Shown: positions 17,077 through 26,283, counted from the first letter of the stretch. The stretch is 64,000 nt of DNA from Lysobacter defluvii IMMIB APB-9 = DSM 18482 (GCF_000423325.1 NZ_AUHT01000006.1:310001-374000); one strand, 5' to 3'. The notes: generated from the sequence alone by a model not told the origin. Made by a program: numbers and translations.

Positions 17077-18590
17077 TCGCGCAGCCCCCGGCACACACCC
17101 GCCTGCGCGTCACCCGTGCCGGCATCGACACCTACCAGCAGCCTGTGGTCTACATGCACCGCGACTGCGAAGTCTGCCGGTCGGAAGGCTTTGCCGCGAT
17201 GACCCGCGTCAGGCTCGTCGTCGGGGCGCGCACGCTGGTGGCGACGCTGAACGTGGTGGTCGACGACCGCATCGGGCTGGATGAGGTGGCGCTGTCGGAA
17301 GCCGCGTGGACGCTGCTGGAGCCGGTGCCGGATACCCCGGCCCGGGTCCGGCATGCGGAACCCGCGGCGTCGGCAGGCGCGCTGCGCGCCAAGGTATTCG
17401 GGGCGCGATTGGATGACGCGCAGTACCGCGGTCTGGTGCAGGACGTGATGGAAAGCAGGCTGTCGGACCTGGAGCTTGCCGCGTTTGTCACCGCCAGCGC
17501 GGGCGATCGCCTGGACCATGCGGAGACGACCGGGCTGACGCGGGCCATGATCGCCGTCGGCGAGCGCCTGGACTGGGGCGAGGGGCCCGTGCTGGACAAA
17601 CACTGCGTCGGTGGCCTGCCAGGCAATCGCACCACGCCGATCGTGGTGGCCATCGTGGCTGCGCTGGGCTACCGCATTCCGAAGACCTCTTCGCGCGCGA
17701 TCACCTCGCCCGCGGGCACCGCCGACACCATGGAGGTCATGACGCCGGTGGCGCTCGACCTGGCGGCGATGCGACGGGTGGTGGAGCGCGAGGGCGGCTG
17801 CATCGTCTGGGGCGGCAACGTGCGGTTGAGCCCGGCGGACGACATCCTGATCCGTGTCCAGCGGCCCCTTGACTTCGACAGCGACGGTCAACTGGTCGCC
17901 AGCGTGCTGTCGAAGAAGATCGCCGCCGGCTCGACCCACGTGCTGATCGACATGCCGGTGGGCCCGACCGCCAAGGTGCGCAGCGACGCCGCGGCTGACA
18001 GCCTCGGCTCGCGGCTTGCACACACCGCCGGCGCGCTTGGGTTGCAGCTGGGCCTGCATCGCTCCGACGGCAGCCAACCGGTGGGTCGGGGAATCGGGCC
18101 GGCGCTCGAGGCGCACGATGTGCTCAAGGTGCTGCGCAACGCCGCCGATGCACCGGCCGACCTTCGTCAGCGTGCACTCGCGCTGTCCGCGGCATTGCTG
18201 GACATGGCACCGGACGGCAGCGCCGGCACTGGACTGGAGCGCGCGCGCAACGTGCTGGATTCCGGGGCCGCACTGGCCAAGTTCCTGGCGATCTGCGAGG
18301 CCCAGGGAGGCTTTCGCGAACCGCCGCGCGCGGCATTCACCGCCGACGTTACGGCCACAGCATCGGGCCGCATCGCCGGGATCGACAACCGCGGGCTGGC
18401 CAGGCTGGCCAAGCTGGCCGGCGCACCGACATCCCCTGCCGCCGGCCTGGAAACCGGCTTGCGGGTCGGCGACACCGTGGAGCGCGGACAGCCCTTGCTG
18501 ACCCTGCATGCACAGTCCCCGGGTGAGCTGGACTATGCCCTGGAGCACGCCGCCCCCTTGCAACCCTTTGTCCTGGGAGACGTCGCATGA
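17073..18590 (+). CDS. Thymidine/AMP phosphorylase-family enzyme
   Basis: A 505-residue member of the DeoA family with the long N-terminal extension (about 90 residues) seen in archaeal-type AMP phosphorylases rather than in the 440-residue nucleoside enzyme. The phosphate/substrate motif KHCVGGLPGNRTTPIVV is close to that of the AMP phosphorylases, and KTSSRAITSPAGTADTMEV is conserved. AMP phosphorylase turns a nucleoside monophosphate and phosphate into base and ribose 1,5-bisphosphate; thymidine phosphorylase makes deoxyribose 1-phosphate. Which one applies cannot be decided from sequence. Coupled by ATGA overlaps at both ends, between the beta-CASP hydrolase and a PRPP-synthetase homologue. 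Confidence 0.88.
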   Translation: MIAQPPAHTRLRVTRAGIDTYQQPVVYMHRDCEVCRSEGFAAMTRVRLVVGARTLVATLNVVVDDRIGLDEVALSEAAWTLLEPVPDTPARVRHAEPAASAGALRAKVFGARLDDAQYRGLVQDVMESRLSDLELAAFVTASAGDRLDHAETTGLTRAMIAVGERLDWGEGPVLDKHCVGGLPGNRTTPIVVAIVAALGYRIPKTSSRAITSPAGTADTMEVMTPVALDLAAMRRVVEREGGCIVWGGNVRLSPADDILIRVQRPLDFDSDGQLVASVLSKKIAAGSTHVLIDMPVGPTAKVRSDAAADSLGSRLAHTAGALGLQLGLHRSDGSQPVGRGIGPALEAHDVLKVLRNAADAPADLRQRALALSAALLDMAPDGSAGTGLERARNVLDSGAALAKFLAICEAQGGFREPPRAAFTADVTATASGRIAGIDNRGLARLAKLAGAPTSPAAGLETGLRVGDTVERGQPLLTLHAQSPGELDYALEHAAPLQPFVLGDVA

Positions 18591-19501
18591 ATCGTGTGCT
18601 GATGCCCTTCCCGGCCGACGCAACTTTGGCCGGCACCATGAGCCAGCCCCTGCAGGCGCGGATCGCCCCCGTGGCCTGGCGGCATTTCCCCGATGGCGAG
18701 TCGCTGGTCACCCTGGACGACAGCTTGTCCGGCGCCGATGTAGCGATCCTGGCCAGCCTGCGAAATGCCGATGCCCTTGCCCTTCCGCTGCGGTTTGCCG
18801 CGCGGACGGCGCGCGAATTCGGTGCGCGATCGGTCGGCCTTGTCGCACCCTACCTGGGGTATATGCGCCAGGACACCCGCTTCCACGCCGGTGAGGCGAT
18901 CAGCACGCCGCTGTTCGCGCAGTTCCTGGAGGAGTCATTCGACTGGCTGGTGACCGTGGACCCGCACCTGCACCGCGTCGAGCGCCTGCAGTCGCTATAT
19001 GGGATCCCGACCGCCCACGTCTCGGCGACACCGGCAGTGGCCCGCTGGATCGCGGAGACCGTCCCCGACGCAGTGCTGATCGGACCCGACAGCGAGAGCG
19101 AGCAATGGGTGGCCGGCATCGCCGCCCGATCCGGCTTGCCCTACCAGGTGCTGTCCAAGGAGCGCCACGGCGACTACGACGTGCGCGTGAGCCTGCCCGA
19201 CCCGCAGGCCGTGGCCGGCCGGACCCCGGTCCTGATCGACGACATCGTGTCGTCCGGCCACACCATCCTGGAAACCCTCGTGCACCTGCGCCGGCTGTCG
19301 CTGCCGTCGCCGCTGCTGGTCGCCATCCATCCGGTGTTCGCCGGCGATGCCCACGCCCGCCTGCAGGAGGCGGGCCTGGCCCGGATCGTCAGCACGGACA
19401 CCATTGCCCACCCGTCGAACGCAATTGCGCTGGGTGCGGACCTCGCCGCCGCGGCATCAAGCCTGATGACCGTTTCGACCGATTCCCCGGAGGACCCATG
19501 A
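18587..19501 (+). CDS. Ribose-phosphate pyrophosphokinase-family protein
   Basis: A 304-residue PRPP-synthetase homologue. Conserved pieces are FPDGE (residues 31-35), the YMRQDTRFHAGEAIS catalytic loop, the divalent-ion site VDPHLHR, and the PRPP loop VLIDDIVSSGHTILE (about 208-222). PRPP synthetase joins ribose 5-phosphate and ATP into PRPP and AMP. It is slightly shorter than and divergent from the housekeeping Prs (about 310-320), and is surely a second copy, because Prs is essential and normally lies elsewhere. Translationally coupled (ATGA) to the phosphorylase before and the phosphoketolase after. It could run toward ribose phosphate formation here; this is speculative. Confidence 0.88.
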   Translation: MNRVLMPFPADATLAGTMSQPLQARIAPVAWRHFPDGESLVTLDDSLSGADVAILASLRNADALALPLRFAARTAREFGARSVGLVAPYLGYMRQDTRFHAGEAISTPLFAQFLEESFDWLVTVDPHLHRVERLQSLYGIPTAHVSATPAVARWIAETVPDAVLIGPDSESEQWVAGIAARSGLPYQVLSKERHGDYDVRVSLPDPQAVAGRTPVLIDDIVSSGHTILETLVHLRRLSLPSPLLVAIHPVFAGDAHARLQEAGLARIVSTDTIAHPSNAIALGADLAAAASSLMTVSTDSPEDP

Positions 19502-21963
19502 ACCTGCATCTGAACTGCTGCACTGCCGACCAGCTGTCGGCTGCCGAGCGCCAGCGGGTCTCCGGGCTGGCCACCGCCCACCGGGATGCCGACCCGGCTT
19601 TCGCGCGTTGGGCTGCCGGCTACGGCGTGATCCGGCATGACCCGCTCACCCAGCTGCGGGTGCGCCAGATGGTGGACGAACTGGTCGCGCTGGGCCGCAC
19701 GCCCGATGCCGCCACCGCCTGGCAGCGGCTTGCCGCGGCCGACCGTGTCACCAGCGCCGGCATGTGGCTGGTGGCGCACATGACCTACAGCCAACGGGTC
19801 CGCAGCGACGGTGCGGCGTTGGAGGCCGGTGATTTCAAGGCCACGCCCGAAGGCCATACCGGCGGGTCCCTCAACATGGTGCCGGCCTATGCCGGCTACC
19901 TGCTGATGGACGCCCTGGATGGCGTCACCCGCGCCTGGATGATGGGCCAGGGGCATTGCGTGGCCGCCATCGACGCGCTCAACCTGCTTGTCGGCAACAT
20001 GACCGACCGGCACGCCGAACGCTATGACCGGTCCGACGCCGGGCTGAGCCGGTTCGTCGGCGACTTCTACGCCTACACAATCAATCCCGACGGGACGCCG
20101 GCCTCGCCCCTGGGCTCCCACGTCAATGCGCACACGGCAGGCGGCGTGATGGAAGGCGGCTATCTCGGCTTCGCTGAGCTGCAGTACGTGCACGCGCCGC
20201 TGAAGGACGAGCGCCTGGTCGCCTTCCTCAGCGACGGTGCCTTCGAGGAACAGCGCGGCAGCGACTGGGCGCCGCGCTGGTGGCGTGCGGAGGACAGCGG
20301 TTTGGTCAGCCCGATCATCATCCTCAACGGGCGGCGCATCGAGCAGCGCAGCCAGATCACCCAGCAGGGCGGCGAGCGCTGGCTCGACCGGCACCTGCGC
20401 TTGAACGGCTTTGATCCGATCGCGCTGGACGGGCGTGATCCGGCCAGCATCGCGTGGGGCATCCACGTGATGGAGTCTCGCCTGAAGGCGGGCACCGCCG
20501 TCCCCGATGCCGACGTGCGGTTGCCCTACGGCATCGCCGAAACCGTGAAGGGCTTCGGCTTCCCCGGCGCCGGGACCAACGCCTCGCACAACCTGCCGCT
20601 GCCCGGGAACCCGGCGAAGGATGCGGAGGCGCGCGCGCTCTTCAATGAAGGCGCCGCAGCGCTGTTCGTGGCTTTCCCCGAGCTGGAAGAAGCCATCGCC
20701 GCGCTCAACAGCCACGATGATCAGCAGCGGTTGCGCGAGCGCGACCACGCGCTGGCCGATCGCCAGGTTGACCCGCCTTGGGTGCCCGCGATCGCCGACC
20801 GCGTCGCCGGCGGCGAGAGCTCGCCGATGACCGCGCTCGACGAGCAGTTCGTCGCGATCGCCGAGGCGAACCCGGGGCTGCGGGTGCGCGTGGGCAATCC
20901 CGACGAGCTGCGCAGCAACAAGCTTGACCGCACCTTGGACGCGATGAAGCACCGGGTGCACGAACCCGAGCCCGGGGTCGCCGAGTCGACGACTGGGGCG
21001 GTCATCACCGCACTCAACGAGGAAGCCGTGGTCTGCGCCGCGCTCGGCAACAAGGGCGGGCTGAACCTGGTGGTCACCTACGAGGCGTTCGCACCGAAAA
21101 TGCTCGGCGCCGTGCGCCAGGAGCTGATCTTCGCGCGCCACCAGGCCTTGGCTGGACACCCGCCAGGTTGGTTAGGCGTCCCGCTGGTCCTCACCTCGCA
21201 TACCTGGGAAAACGCGAAGAACGAGCAGTCACACCAGGATCCGACCATGGCCGAGGCACTGCTCGGCGAGATGGCCGACATCTCGCGTGTGGTGTTCCCC
21301 CCGGACGCCAACGGCACCGCGGCTGCCCTGGGCCATGCCTACGCGCAGCGCGGCACAATCACCACCCTGGTGGTCCCGAAGCGGCCTGTGCCCCATGAGC
21401 TGACGCCACAGCAGGCCCAGGCGCTGGCCGTGAACGGGGCGACGTGCGTGGCCGGCGATCCGGCGGCGGCGGTGATCCTGCTGGTCACCACCGGCGCATA
21501 CCAACTGCAGGAAGTGCGCCGCGCGCAGGCGCGTCTTGTCGACCGTGGTGTAGCGGCCGCAATCGTCTACCTCGGCGAGCCCGGCCGGTTCCGCACGCCG
21601 CGTGATCCGGACGAGGCGCGTTACGTGCACCCCGACAGCACGGTCCACGCACTGTTCCCGGTCGACCGGCCGCGCGTATTTGTCACCCACACCCGGCCCG
21701 AGCCGTTCCTGGGCGCGCTGCGCCGGCTTGACACTGGCCCGGCCACCACCGCGGCGCTGGGCTTCATCAACCGCGGCGGCACACTGGACGTGCCGGGCCT
21801 GCTGTTCGCCAATCGCAGCACCTGGGCTCACGTCGTCGACGCGGCTGCGGGCGTCCTCGGCGAGTCCCGCGGCAACCTGCTGTCTGAAGCGGAGCTGGCG
21901 GCAGTGGATGGTCGCGGCGATCCGGTCACCATCCTGCGTTCGGAAGCGGGGAACGCGTCGTGA
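19498..21963 (+). CDS. Divergent phosphoketolase-family protein
   Basis: An 821-residue thiamine-diphosphate protein of the XFP family. The start at 19498 follows GGAGG (19489-19493) and overlaps the previous stop. Matches to the family include EGHTGGSLNMVPAY, MGQGHCVAA, SRFVGDFYA, the GNPDELRSNKLD region, YEAFAPKM and SHTWENAKNEQSHQDP. True phosphoketolases split xylulose 5-phosphate into acetyl phosphate and glyceraldehyde 3-phosphate. Here the cofactor motif normally written GDG-E-E-TGP is SDGAFEEQRG, so catalysis may differ; homologues of this branch have also been labelled xylulose-5-phosphate 3-epimerase. Neighbours (acetate kinase downstream) favour an acetyl-phosphate product. Confidence 0.85.
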   Translation: MNLHLNCCTADQLSAAERQRVSGLATAHRDADPAFARWAAGYGVIRHDPLTQLRVRQMVDELVALGRTPDAATAWQRLAAADRVTSAGMWLVAHMTYSQRVRSDGAALEAGDFKATPEGHTGGSLNMVPAYAGYLLMDALDGVTRAWMMGQGHCVAAIDALNLLVGNMTDRHAERYDRSDAGLSRFVGDFYAYTINPDGTPASPLGSHVNAHTAGGVMEGGYLGFAELQYVHAPLKDERLVAFLSDGAFEEQRGSDWAPRWWRAEDSGLVSPIIILNGRRIEQRSQITQQGGERWLDRHLRLNGFDPIALDGRDPASIAWGIHVMESRLKAGTAVPDADVRLPYGIAETVKGFGFPGAGTNASHNLPLPGNPAKDAEARALFNEGAAALFVAFPELEEAIAALNSHDDQQRLRERDHALADRQVDPPWVPAIADRVAGGESSPMTALDEQFVAIAEANPGLRVRVGNPDELRSNKLDRTLDAMKHRVHEPEPGVAESTTGAVITALNEEAVVCAALGNKGGLNLVVTYEAFAPKMLGAVRQELIFARHQALAGHPPGWLGVPLVLTSHTWENAKNEQSHQDPTMAEALLGEMADISRVVFPPDANGTAAALGHAYAQRGTITTLVVPKRPVPHELTPQQAQALAVNGATCVAGDPAAAVILLVTTGAYQLQEVRRAQARLVDRGVAAAIVYLGEPGRFRTPRDPDEARYVHPDSTVHALFPVDRPRVFVTHTRPEPFLGALRRLDTGPATTAALGFINRGGTLDVPGLLFANRSTWAHVVDAAAGVLGESRGNLLSEAELAAVDGRGDPVTILRSEAGNAS

Positions 21964-22157
21964 GCCGGCCTGCTAGGGCCTCGCGCTGCTGGCGGACACG
22001 ATGCGGGGCGGAGGCCAGATCGCCTGGGCCCGATTGAAGCTCTGGGGCGCCGTGCTGCTCCTGTGCCGGCGCGGGCCCGAACGACTGCCCTTTACAGACG
22101 ACAGATCGATCTCCCCGCTGATGCCCAGTGCATCAGTGCATCCAGGAAGGCAGACCC

Positions 22158-24230
22158 ATGACGCAACGCAATCATCATCAAGAACATCAGGCGCATGGTG
22201 AGCAGCCGCAGCATTCCCGCAAGGGTGCTGATGGCAACGTCCATGCCGGTCACGACAAGCACGCTGGCCACAGCGTGGCGAGCTTCCGCGACAAGTTCTG
22301 GCTCACGCTGCTGCTGGCAATCCCCACCGTGGTCTGGAGTGGGATGGTCCAGCACTGGTTCGGTTACACCGCACCACAGTTTCCGGGATCGGCGTACGTC
22401 CCGGCGGTATTCGGCACGATCGTGTACTTCTACGGCGGCTGGCCGTTCCTCCGCGGCGGATACCACGAGCTGCGAAACCGCCTGCCCGGCATGATGACGC
22501 TGATCTCGCTTGCGATCACCGTTGCCTTCCTTTACAGCGCCCTGGTCACGCTCGGTGTTGTCGAGGGATTGGACCTGTGGTGGGAGCTGGCGACGCTGGT
22601 AGCGATCATGTTGCTCGGCCACTGGATCGAGATGCGTTCGATCAACCAGGCACAAGGCGCGCTCAAGGAGCTCGCGAAGCTGCTGCCTGATATGGCAGTG
22701 CGGTTGGATGAGGCCGGTACCACGAAGGAAATCCCTGTCGCAGAACTGAAGCGCGGTGACCTGCTGCTCATCAGGCCCGGCGCAAGCATTCCCGCCGACG
22801 GCGTAGTGAAGGAGGGGACCACCGCCGTCAACGAAGCGATGATCACCGGTGAGTCCAAGCCGATGGACAAGTCAGCGGGCGACCGGGTGATCGCCGGCAC
22901 CGTAAACGGACAAGGCTCGCTTCGTGTCGAGGTAACCGGAACCGGCGACGAGACCGCACTTGCGGGAATCATGCGGCTCGTCGAGCAGGCCCAATCGTCG
23001 CGCTCTCGCGCCCAGGCCTTGGCGGACCGGGCGGCGTTCTACCTCACGATCATCGCCATCGTCTCCGCCGCCATCACCGCCATCGTCTGGCCACTCCTCG
23101 GTCGACCGTGGAGCTTCACGATCGAGCGCGTAGTGACCGTGCTCGTGATCGCTTGTCCCCATGCGCTCGGTCTGGCCATCCCGCTGGTGACTGCGATCTC
23201 GACCACGATTGGCGCACGGAACGGCCTGCTTGTGCGCGATCGACGCGGTCTGGAAGAGGCTCGTCTCCTGGACACGGTCGTGTTCGACAAGACAGGCACG
23301 CTCACGCTCGGTTCGCACCGCGTCGTGAAGACCACCGCCGCCGATGGATTCACCGACGACGAGGTGCTTCGCGTCGCCGCGTCCGTCCAGCGCGACGCTG
23401 AACATCCGATCGCGCAGGCGCTGATGACCAGCGCAGAGGAACATGGCATCGACGTTCCGGTGTCGCAGGATTTCGAGTCCATGCCAGGGCGCGGCGTACG
23501 CGCGGTCGTCGAGGAGCGCTCACTCCACGTTGGCGGGCCAGCGCTCTTGAGAATGCTCGCCGTGGAACCGCCGGAGGCGCTTCGCCGGGCCGCCGAGTCG
23601 GCAGCAGCCGACGGTCAGTCGGCCAGCTATCTGGTGGAGGGTGACCGGGTGCTCGCCGTGTTCGCGATTGCTGACGCCATCCGTCCAGAATCGTTCGATG
23701 CGGTCAAGCGTCTGCACGACAACGGACTGGAGGTTGTGCTGTTGACTGGCGATTCCAAGGCGGTCGGCAATGCGGTCGGGAAGGAACTCAATATCGACAC
23801 GGTGTTCGCCGAGGTCTTGCCCGAGGACAAGGTGGCAAAGGTCGAGGAACTGCAAGCGCTGGGTAAGCGCGTTGCGATGGTTGGCGACGGCGTCAATGAC
23901 GCCCCGGCGCTGCTCACGGCCGACGTCGGCATCGCCATCGGCACAGGGACGGACGTCGCGGTCGAGGCCGGCGACGTCGTACTCGTGCGCAGCGACCCGC
24001 GCGACGTGCCGGCGATCATTGGATTGAGCAAGGCGACCTATCGCAAGATGATCCAGAACCTGTGGTGGGCCGCCGGCTACAACATCGTCGCTATCCCTCT
24101 GGCCGCAGGCGTTCTCGCCGCATGGGGGATCCTGCTGCAACCTGCGCTCGGGGCGGTGCTCATGTCGCTGAGCACCATCGTTGTGGCAATCAACGCGCAG
24201 CTGTTGCGCCGAGCGGTACGGTCCCCATGA
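22158..24230 (+). CDS. copB: CPH-type copper-transporting P1B-ATPase
   Basis: A 690-residue heavy-metal ATPase of the P1B-3 class. The start at 22158 follows AGGAAGG (22144-22150). The N-terminal 45 residues are His-rich (NHHQEHQAHGEQPQH, HAGHDKHAGH) instead of carrying a CxxC domain. The metal-site motif is CPH (ACPHALGLAIP), which defines CopB-like exporters of Cu(I)/Cu(II), unlike the CPC enzyme at the window start. Also seen: GESKP actuator loop, DKTGT, and GDGVNDAPAL. It is followed after 19 bases by acetate kinase, so they share a transcript. The 194-base gap before it has no terminator or promoter that I can defend. The symbol also names the outer-membrane protein at 4195. Confidence 0.93.
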   Translation: MTQRNHHQEHQAHGEQPQHSRKGADGNVHAGHDKHAGHSVASFRDKFWLTLLLAIPTVVWSGMVQHWFGYTAPQFPGSAYVPAVFGTIVYFYGGWPFLRGGYHELRNRLPGMMTLISLAITVAFLYSALVTLGVVEGLDLWWELATLVAIMLLGHWIEMRSINQAQGALKELAKLLPDMAVRLDEAGTTKEIPVAELKRGDLLLIRPGASIPADGVVKEGTTAVNEAMITGESKPMDKSAGDRVIAGTVNGQGSLRVEVTGTGDETALAGIMRLVEQAQSSRSRAQALADRAAFYLTIIAIVSAAITAIVWPLLGRPWSFTIERVVTVLVIACPHALGLAIPLVTAISTTIGARNGLLVRDRRGLEEARLLDTVVFDKTGTLTLGSHRVVKTTAADGFTDDEVLRVAASVQRDAEHPIAQALMTSAEEHGIDVPVSQDFESMPGRGVRAVVEERSLHVGGPALLRMLAVEPPEALRRAAESAAADGQSASYLVEGDRVLAVFAIADAIRPESFDAVKRLHDNGLEVVLLTGDSKAVGNAVGKELNIDTVFAEVLPEDKVAKVEELQALGKRVAMVGDGVNDAPALLTADVGIAIGTGTDVAVEAGDVVLVRSDPRDVPAIIGLSKATYRKMIQNLWWAAGYNIVAIPLAAGVLAAWGILLQPALGAVLMSLSTIVVAINAQLLRRAVRSP

Positions 24231-24249
24231 ACATGACCTGGCGACACCT

Positions 24250-25353
24250 GTGACCACGCGCCGGCTTCTGGCACTCAACGTGGGCTCGTCCACCCTCAAG
24301 GGCGCGTCATACCTGTTGAACGCTGAGCGAACTGGCGCACAGCTTCGCGTCGTCGAGCAGTCCCGGGCCGAGATTGCAGTCGGCGTGGATGCGCAAGAGC
24401 GGCTCGCCGTCCTGGTGGAGGCGTTGTCCGAGCCGACTGGCGGCCTCGACGCGGTGGTGCACCGCTTTGTACATGGCGGTGACCTACGCGACGCCCGCGA
24501 ACTCGACGATGGCATCCTTAGCCGATTGGAGGCATTGGTGCCGTTCGCACCCGTGCACCAGCCGGCGGCCCTTGCTTTCGCGCGTGCCGCGCGCATGCAT
24601 TGGCCGCACGCCCGCCAAGGCGTGGCCTTCGATACCGCCTTCCACGCCTCACTCGCGCCCTGGAGCCGGCGCCTGCCCATCCCTGAGGCATGGGATGCAC
24701 TCGGCGTCCGCCGCTACGGTTTCCACGGGCTCGCTTTCGCCTCCGCGCTTCGGATCGTGGCCAGCCACGACGCCCGAATCTTGCAGGGACGCGCCGTCTT
24801 CGCGCATCTGGGAGGGGGCTGCAGCGTCTGCGCCGTCGAGGACGGCCGCAGCCGCGACACCACCATGGCGCTCACTCCGATAGGCGGGATCCCCAGTCCC
24901 ACCCGGTCCGGGGACATCGATCCCGGTGCGTTGCTGTACCTGCTGCGGCACGAGCGCCTGGATGCGCAGACGCTTGAAGATCAGCTGTCCCGCGCTGCAG
25001 GTCTCGCTGGCATCGCCGGGCATAGCGACATGCGCGTACTGCTCGCCGATCCCGATCCCCAGGCCCAGCTTGCCGTGGAGCTCTTTGCAATCCGGGTTGC
25101 ACAATCGATCGCTGCCATGGCCACGGGCATCGGCGGTCTCGACCATGTCGTGTTTTCTGGCGGCATAGGCCATCGTGCGCCCGGCCTGCGGGCCCGGATC
25201 GTCGCGCATCTGGGCTGGCTCGGCCTGAAGCTCGCCGCTGGGGACAATGACGCGGGAGCCGCCAGGATCGACAGCGGGAGCGGGCCGGCCATATGGAACG
25301 TCGCGATCGACGAGGAGCGCGAACTGGCCGAATCAGCGTTGGCCTGGCTTTAG
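24250..25353 (+). CDS. ackA: Acetate kinase family protein
   Basis: A 367-residue acetate/propionate kinase, somewhat shorter than the usual 400. There is no in-frame ATG near the ATPase stop; GTG at 24250 places the conserved LNVGSSTLKG right at the N-terminus. Key residues are kept: Arg in HRFVHGG, Asp in FDTAFH, His in YGFHGLA, HLGGGCSVCAVEDG for phosphate binding, TRSGDIDPG, FSGGIGHR, and a C-terminal DEERELA. The enzyme converts acetyl phosphate and ADP to acetate and ATP. With the phosphoketolase-family gene upstream it would complete an ATP-yielding branch. It sits 19 bases after the copper ATPase and converges on the mer genes. Confidence 0.9.
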   Translation: MTTRRLLALNVGSSTLKGASYLLNAERTGAQLRVVEQSRAEIAVGVDAQERLAVLVEALSEPTGGLDAVVHRFVHGGDLRDARELDDGILSRLEALVPFAPVHQPAALAFARAARMHWPHARQGVAFDTAFHASLAPWSRRLPIPEAWDALGVRRYGFHGLAFASALRIVASHDARILQGRAVFAHLGGGCSVCAVEDGRSRDTTMALTPIGGIPSPTRSGDIDPGALLYLLRHERLDAQTLEDQLSRAAGLAGIAGHSDMRVLLADPDPQAQLAVELFAIRVAQSIAAMATGIGGLDHVVFSGGIGHRAPGLRARIVAHLGWLGLKLAAGDNDAGAARIDSGSGPAIWNVAIDEERELAESALAWL

Positions 25354-25421
25354 CGGCCCGCTGGCGCGCGTACTACCGGGCTGATCCGAAAGGCGCCGGG
25401 TGGCGCTGCCCGCAGATCAGA

Positions 25422-25634
25422 TCAGCCGCAGCATGGTCTGCGTTGCTGGATGGGCGGACATGGCACGGTCCCGAACGAGCAGAACACGCAGCAGTCGCCT
25501 TGGTTGGGCCGCAGGACCACCCCACAGCCCGTGCACTCGTAGAAGAACTGACAGGCCGTGACCGGCATGGTCTCGGTCGCCCGGTGCCCGCATTCCGGGC
25601 AGGTCAAGGTGCTGACCAGTTCGACGTCACTCAC
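25422..25634 (-). CDS. GDCCVxC-domain small metal/thiol protein
   Basis: A 70-residue Cys-rich protein with TCPECGH, ECTGCG and the signature GDCCVFCSFGTVPCPPIQ. The family is known as GDCCVxC proteins, some members of which contain selenocysteine; here all positions are ordinary Cys codons. The paired CxxC motifs look like a small zinc-ribbon, with CC and C extra for soft metals. It overlaps the merP stop by 8 bases and is the last gene of the mer transcript, so a mercury-related thiol role is likely. Exact function unknown. Confidence 0.85.
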   Translation of the reverse strand: MSDVELVSTLTCPECGHRATETMPVTACQFFYECTGCGVVLRPNQGDCCVFCSFGTVPCPPIQQRRPCCG

Positions 25635-25917
25635 CTGCGGTCCGCGCCTTAGCAGGGAATCCTGCCTCCGTGACCGCGCGCGCGATTGCGGACGTATCCG
25701 TCCGGTTCGAATCGAAGGTCACCGTGACTGATTCTTCCCGGGTGTCCACCTTGGTATCGGTGACGCCAGGTACTTTTTCCAGCGCCTTCCTGATGGTGAT
25801 GGCGCAGGCGGGGCAGGTGATGTTCTCGGCATCGAGCACCACGACCGTCGCAGGCGCAGCTGCCAGGGCGGAGCCCAGGGAAAAAACAGCAATCGCGGTC
25901 AAAATCCACTTACGCAT
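25627..25917 (-). CDS. merP: Periplasmic mercury-binding protein MerP
   Basis: A 96-residue MerP: signal peptide (residues 1-21, ending ALAAAPA), then a ferredoxin-like heavy-metal-associated domain with the Hg(II)-binding pair in NITCPACAITIRKAL. MerP collects Hg(II) in the periplasm and hands it to MerT. It begins 9 bases after merT and overlaps the GDCCVxC gene. Length and motif fit the family well. Confidence 0.94.
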   Translation of the reverse strand: MRKWILTAIAVFSLGSALAAAPATVVVLDAENITCPACAITIRKALEKVPGVTDTKVDTREESVTVTFDSNRTDTSAIARAVTEAGFPAKARTAGE

Positions 25918-25926
25918 TGCATCTAC

Positions 25927-26283
25927 CTACAGAATCCAGACGATGTAATAGGGAAAGAGCAGCAACAGGGCGATGATGGCCGTCGCCAGCCAGAGCCAGC
26001 GCCGCCTGCGTCGCACGATACTCGGATCGATGCAGCTGCCATCCACTGTGCACGGTGCCGTCGGTCGATACACCATCCAGAACGCCACGGCCAGGGACAG
26101 GACGGCAACAGCGCTGAACCAAGGCCTCAGGGGATCGAGCGCTGTAAGGATGCTGATCCAGGCGCCGCTGATTCCCATGAGCACGAGCACCAACGGCACG
26201 ACGCAGCAGACCGAGGCGCCGACGGTAGCGAGGCCAGCGCCAACTAGGGCGGTGACCGGAGATTTCGGGCGCGCACGTGACAT
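25927..26283 (-). CDS. merT: Mercuric transport protein MerT
   Basis: A 118-residue inner-membrane protein with three hydrophobic helices. The membrane vicinal pair in GASVCCVVPLVLV and the cytoplasmic-side pair in CTVDGSC are the Hg(II) relay of MerT. The start at 26283 gives the normal family length (116) and places the ATG just after the mer promoter. It imports Hg(II) for reduction by MerA, yet no merA is present nearby, so the fate of the imported metal is unclear. Confidence 0.93.
   Translation of the reverse strand: MSRARPKSPVTALVGAGLATVGASVCCVVPLVLVLMGISGAWISILTALDPLRPWFSAVAVLSLAVAFWMVYRPTAPCTVDGSCIDPSIVRRRRRWLWLATAIIALLLLFPYYIVWIL

Noticed and set aside
22085-22157. Promoter or operator for the CPH ATPase (TTTACA at 22091 and GATGC/GCATC arms)
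   Set aside because: No -10 at proper distance and the repeats are short and imperfect; evidence too weak to list.
25422-25634. GDCCVxC protein as a selenoprotein
   Set aside because: All signature positions are Cys codons, with no in-frame TGA before the end.
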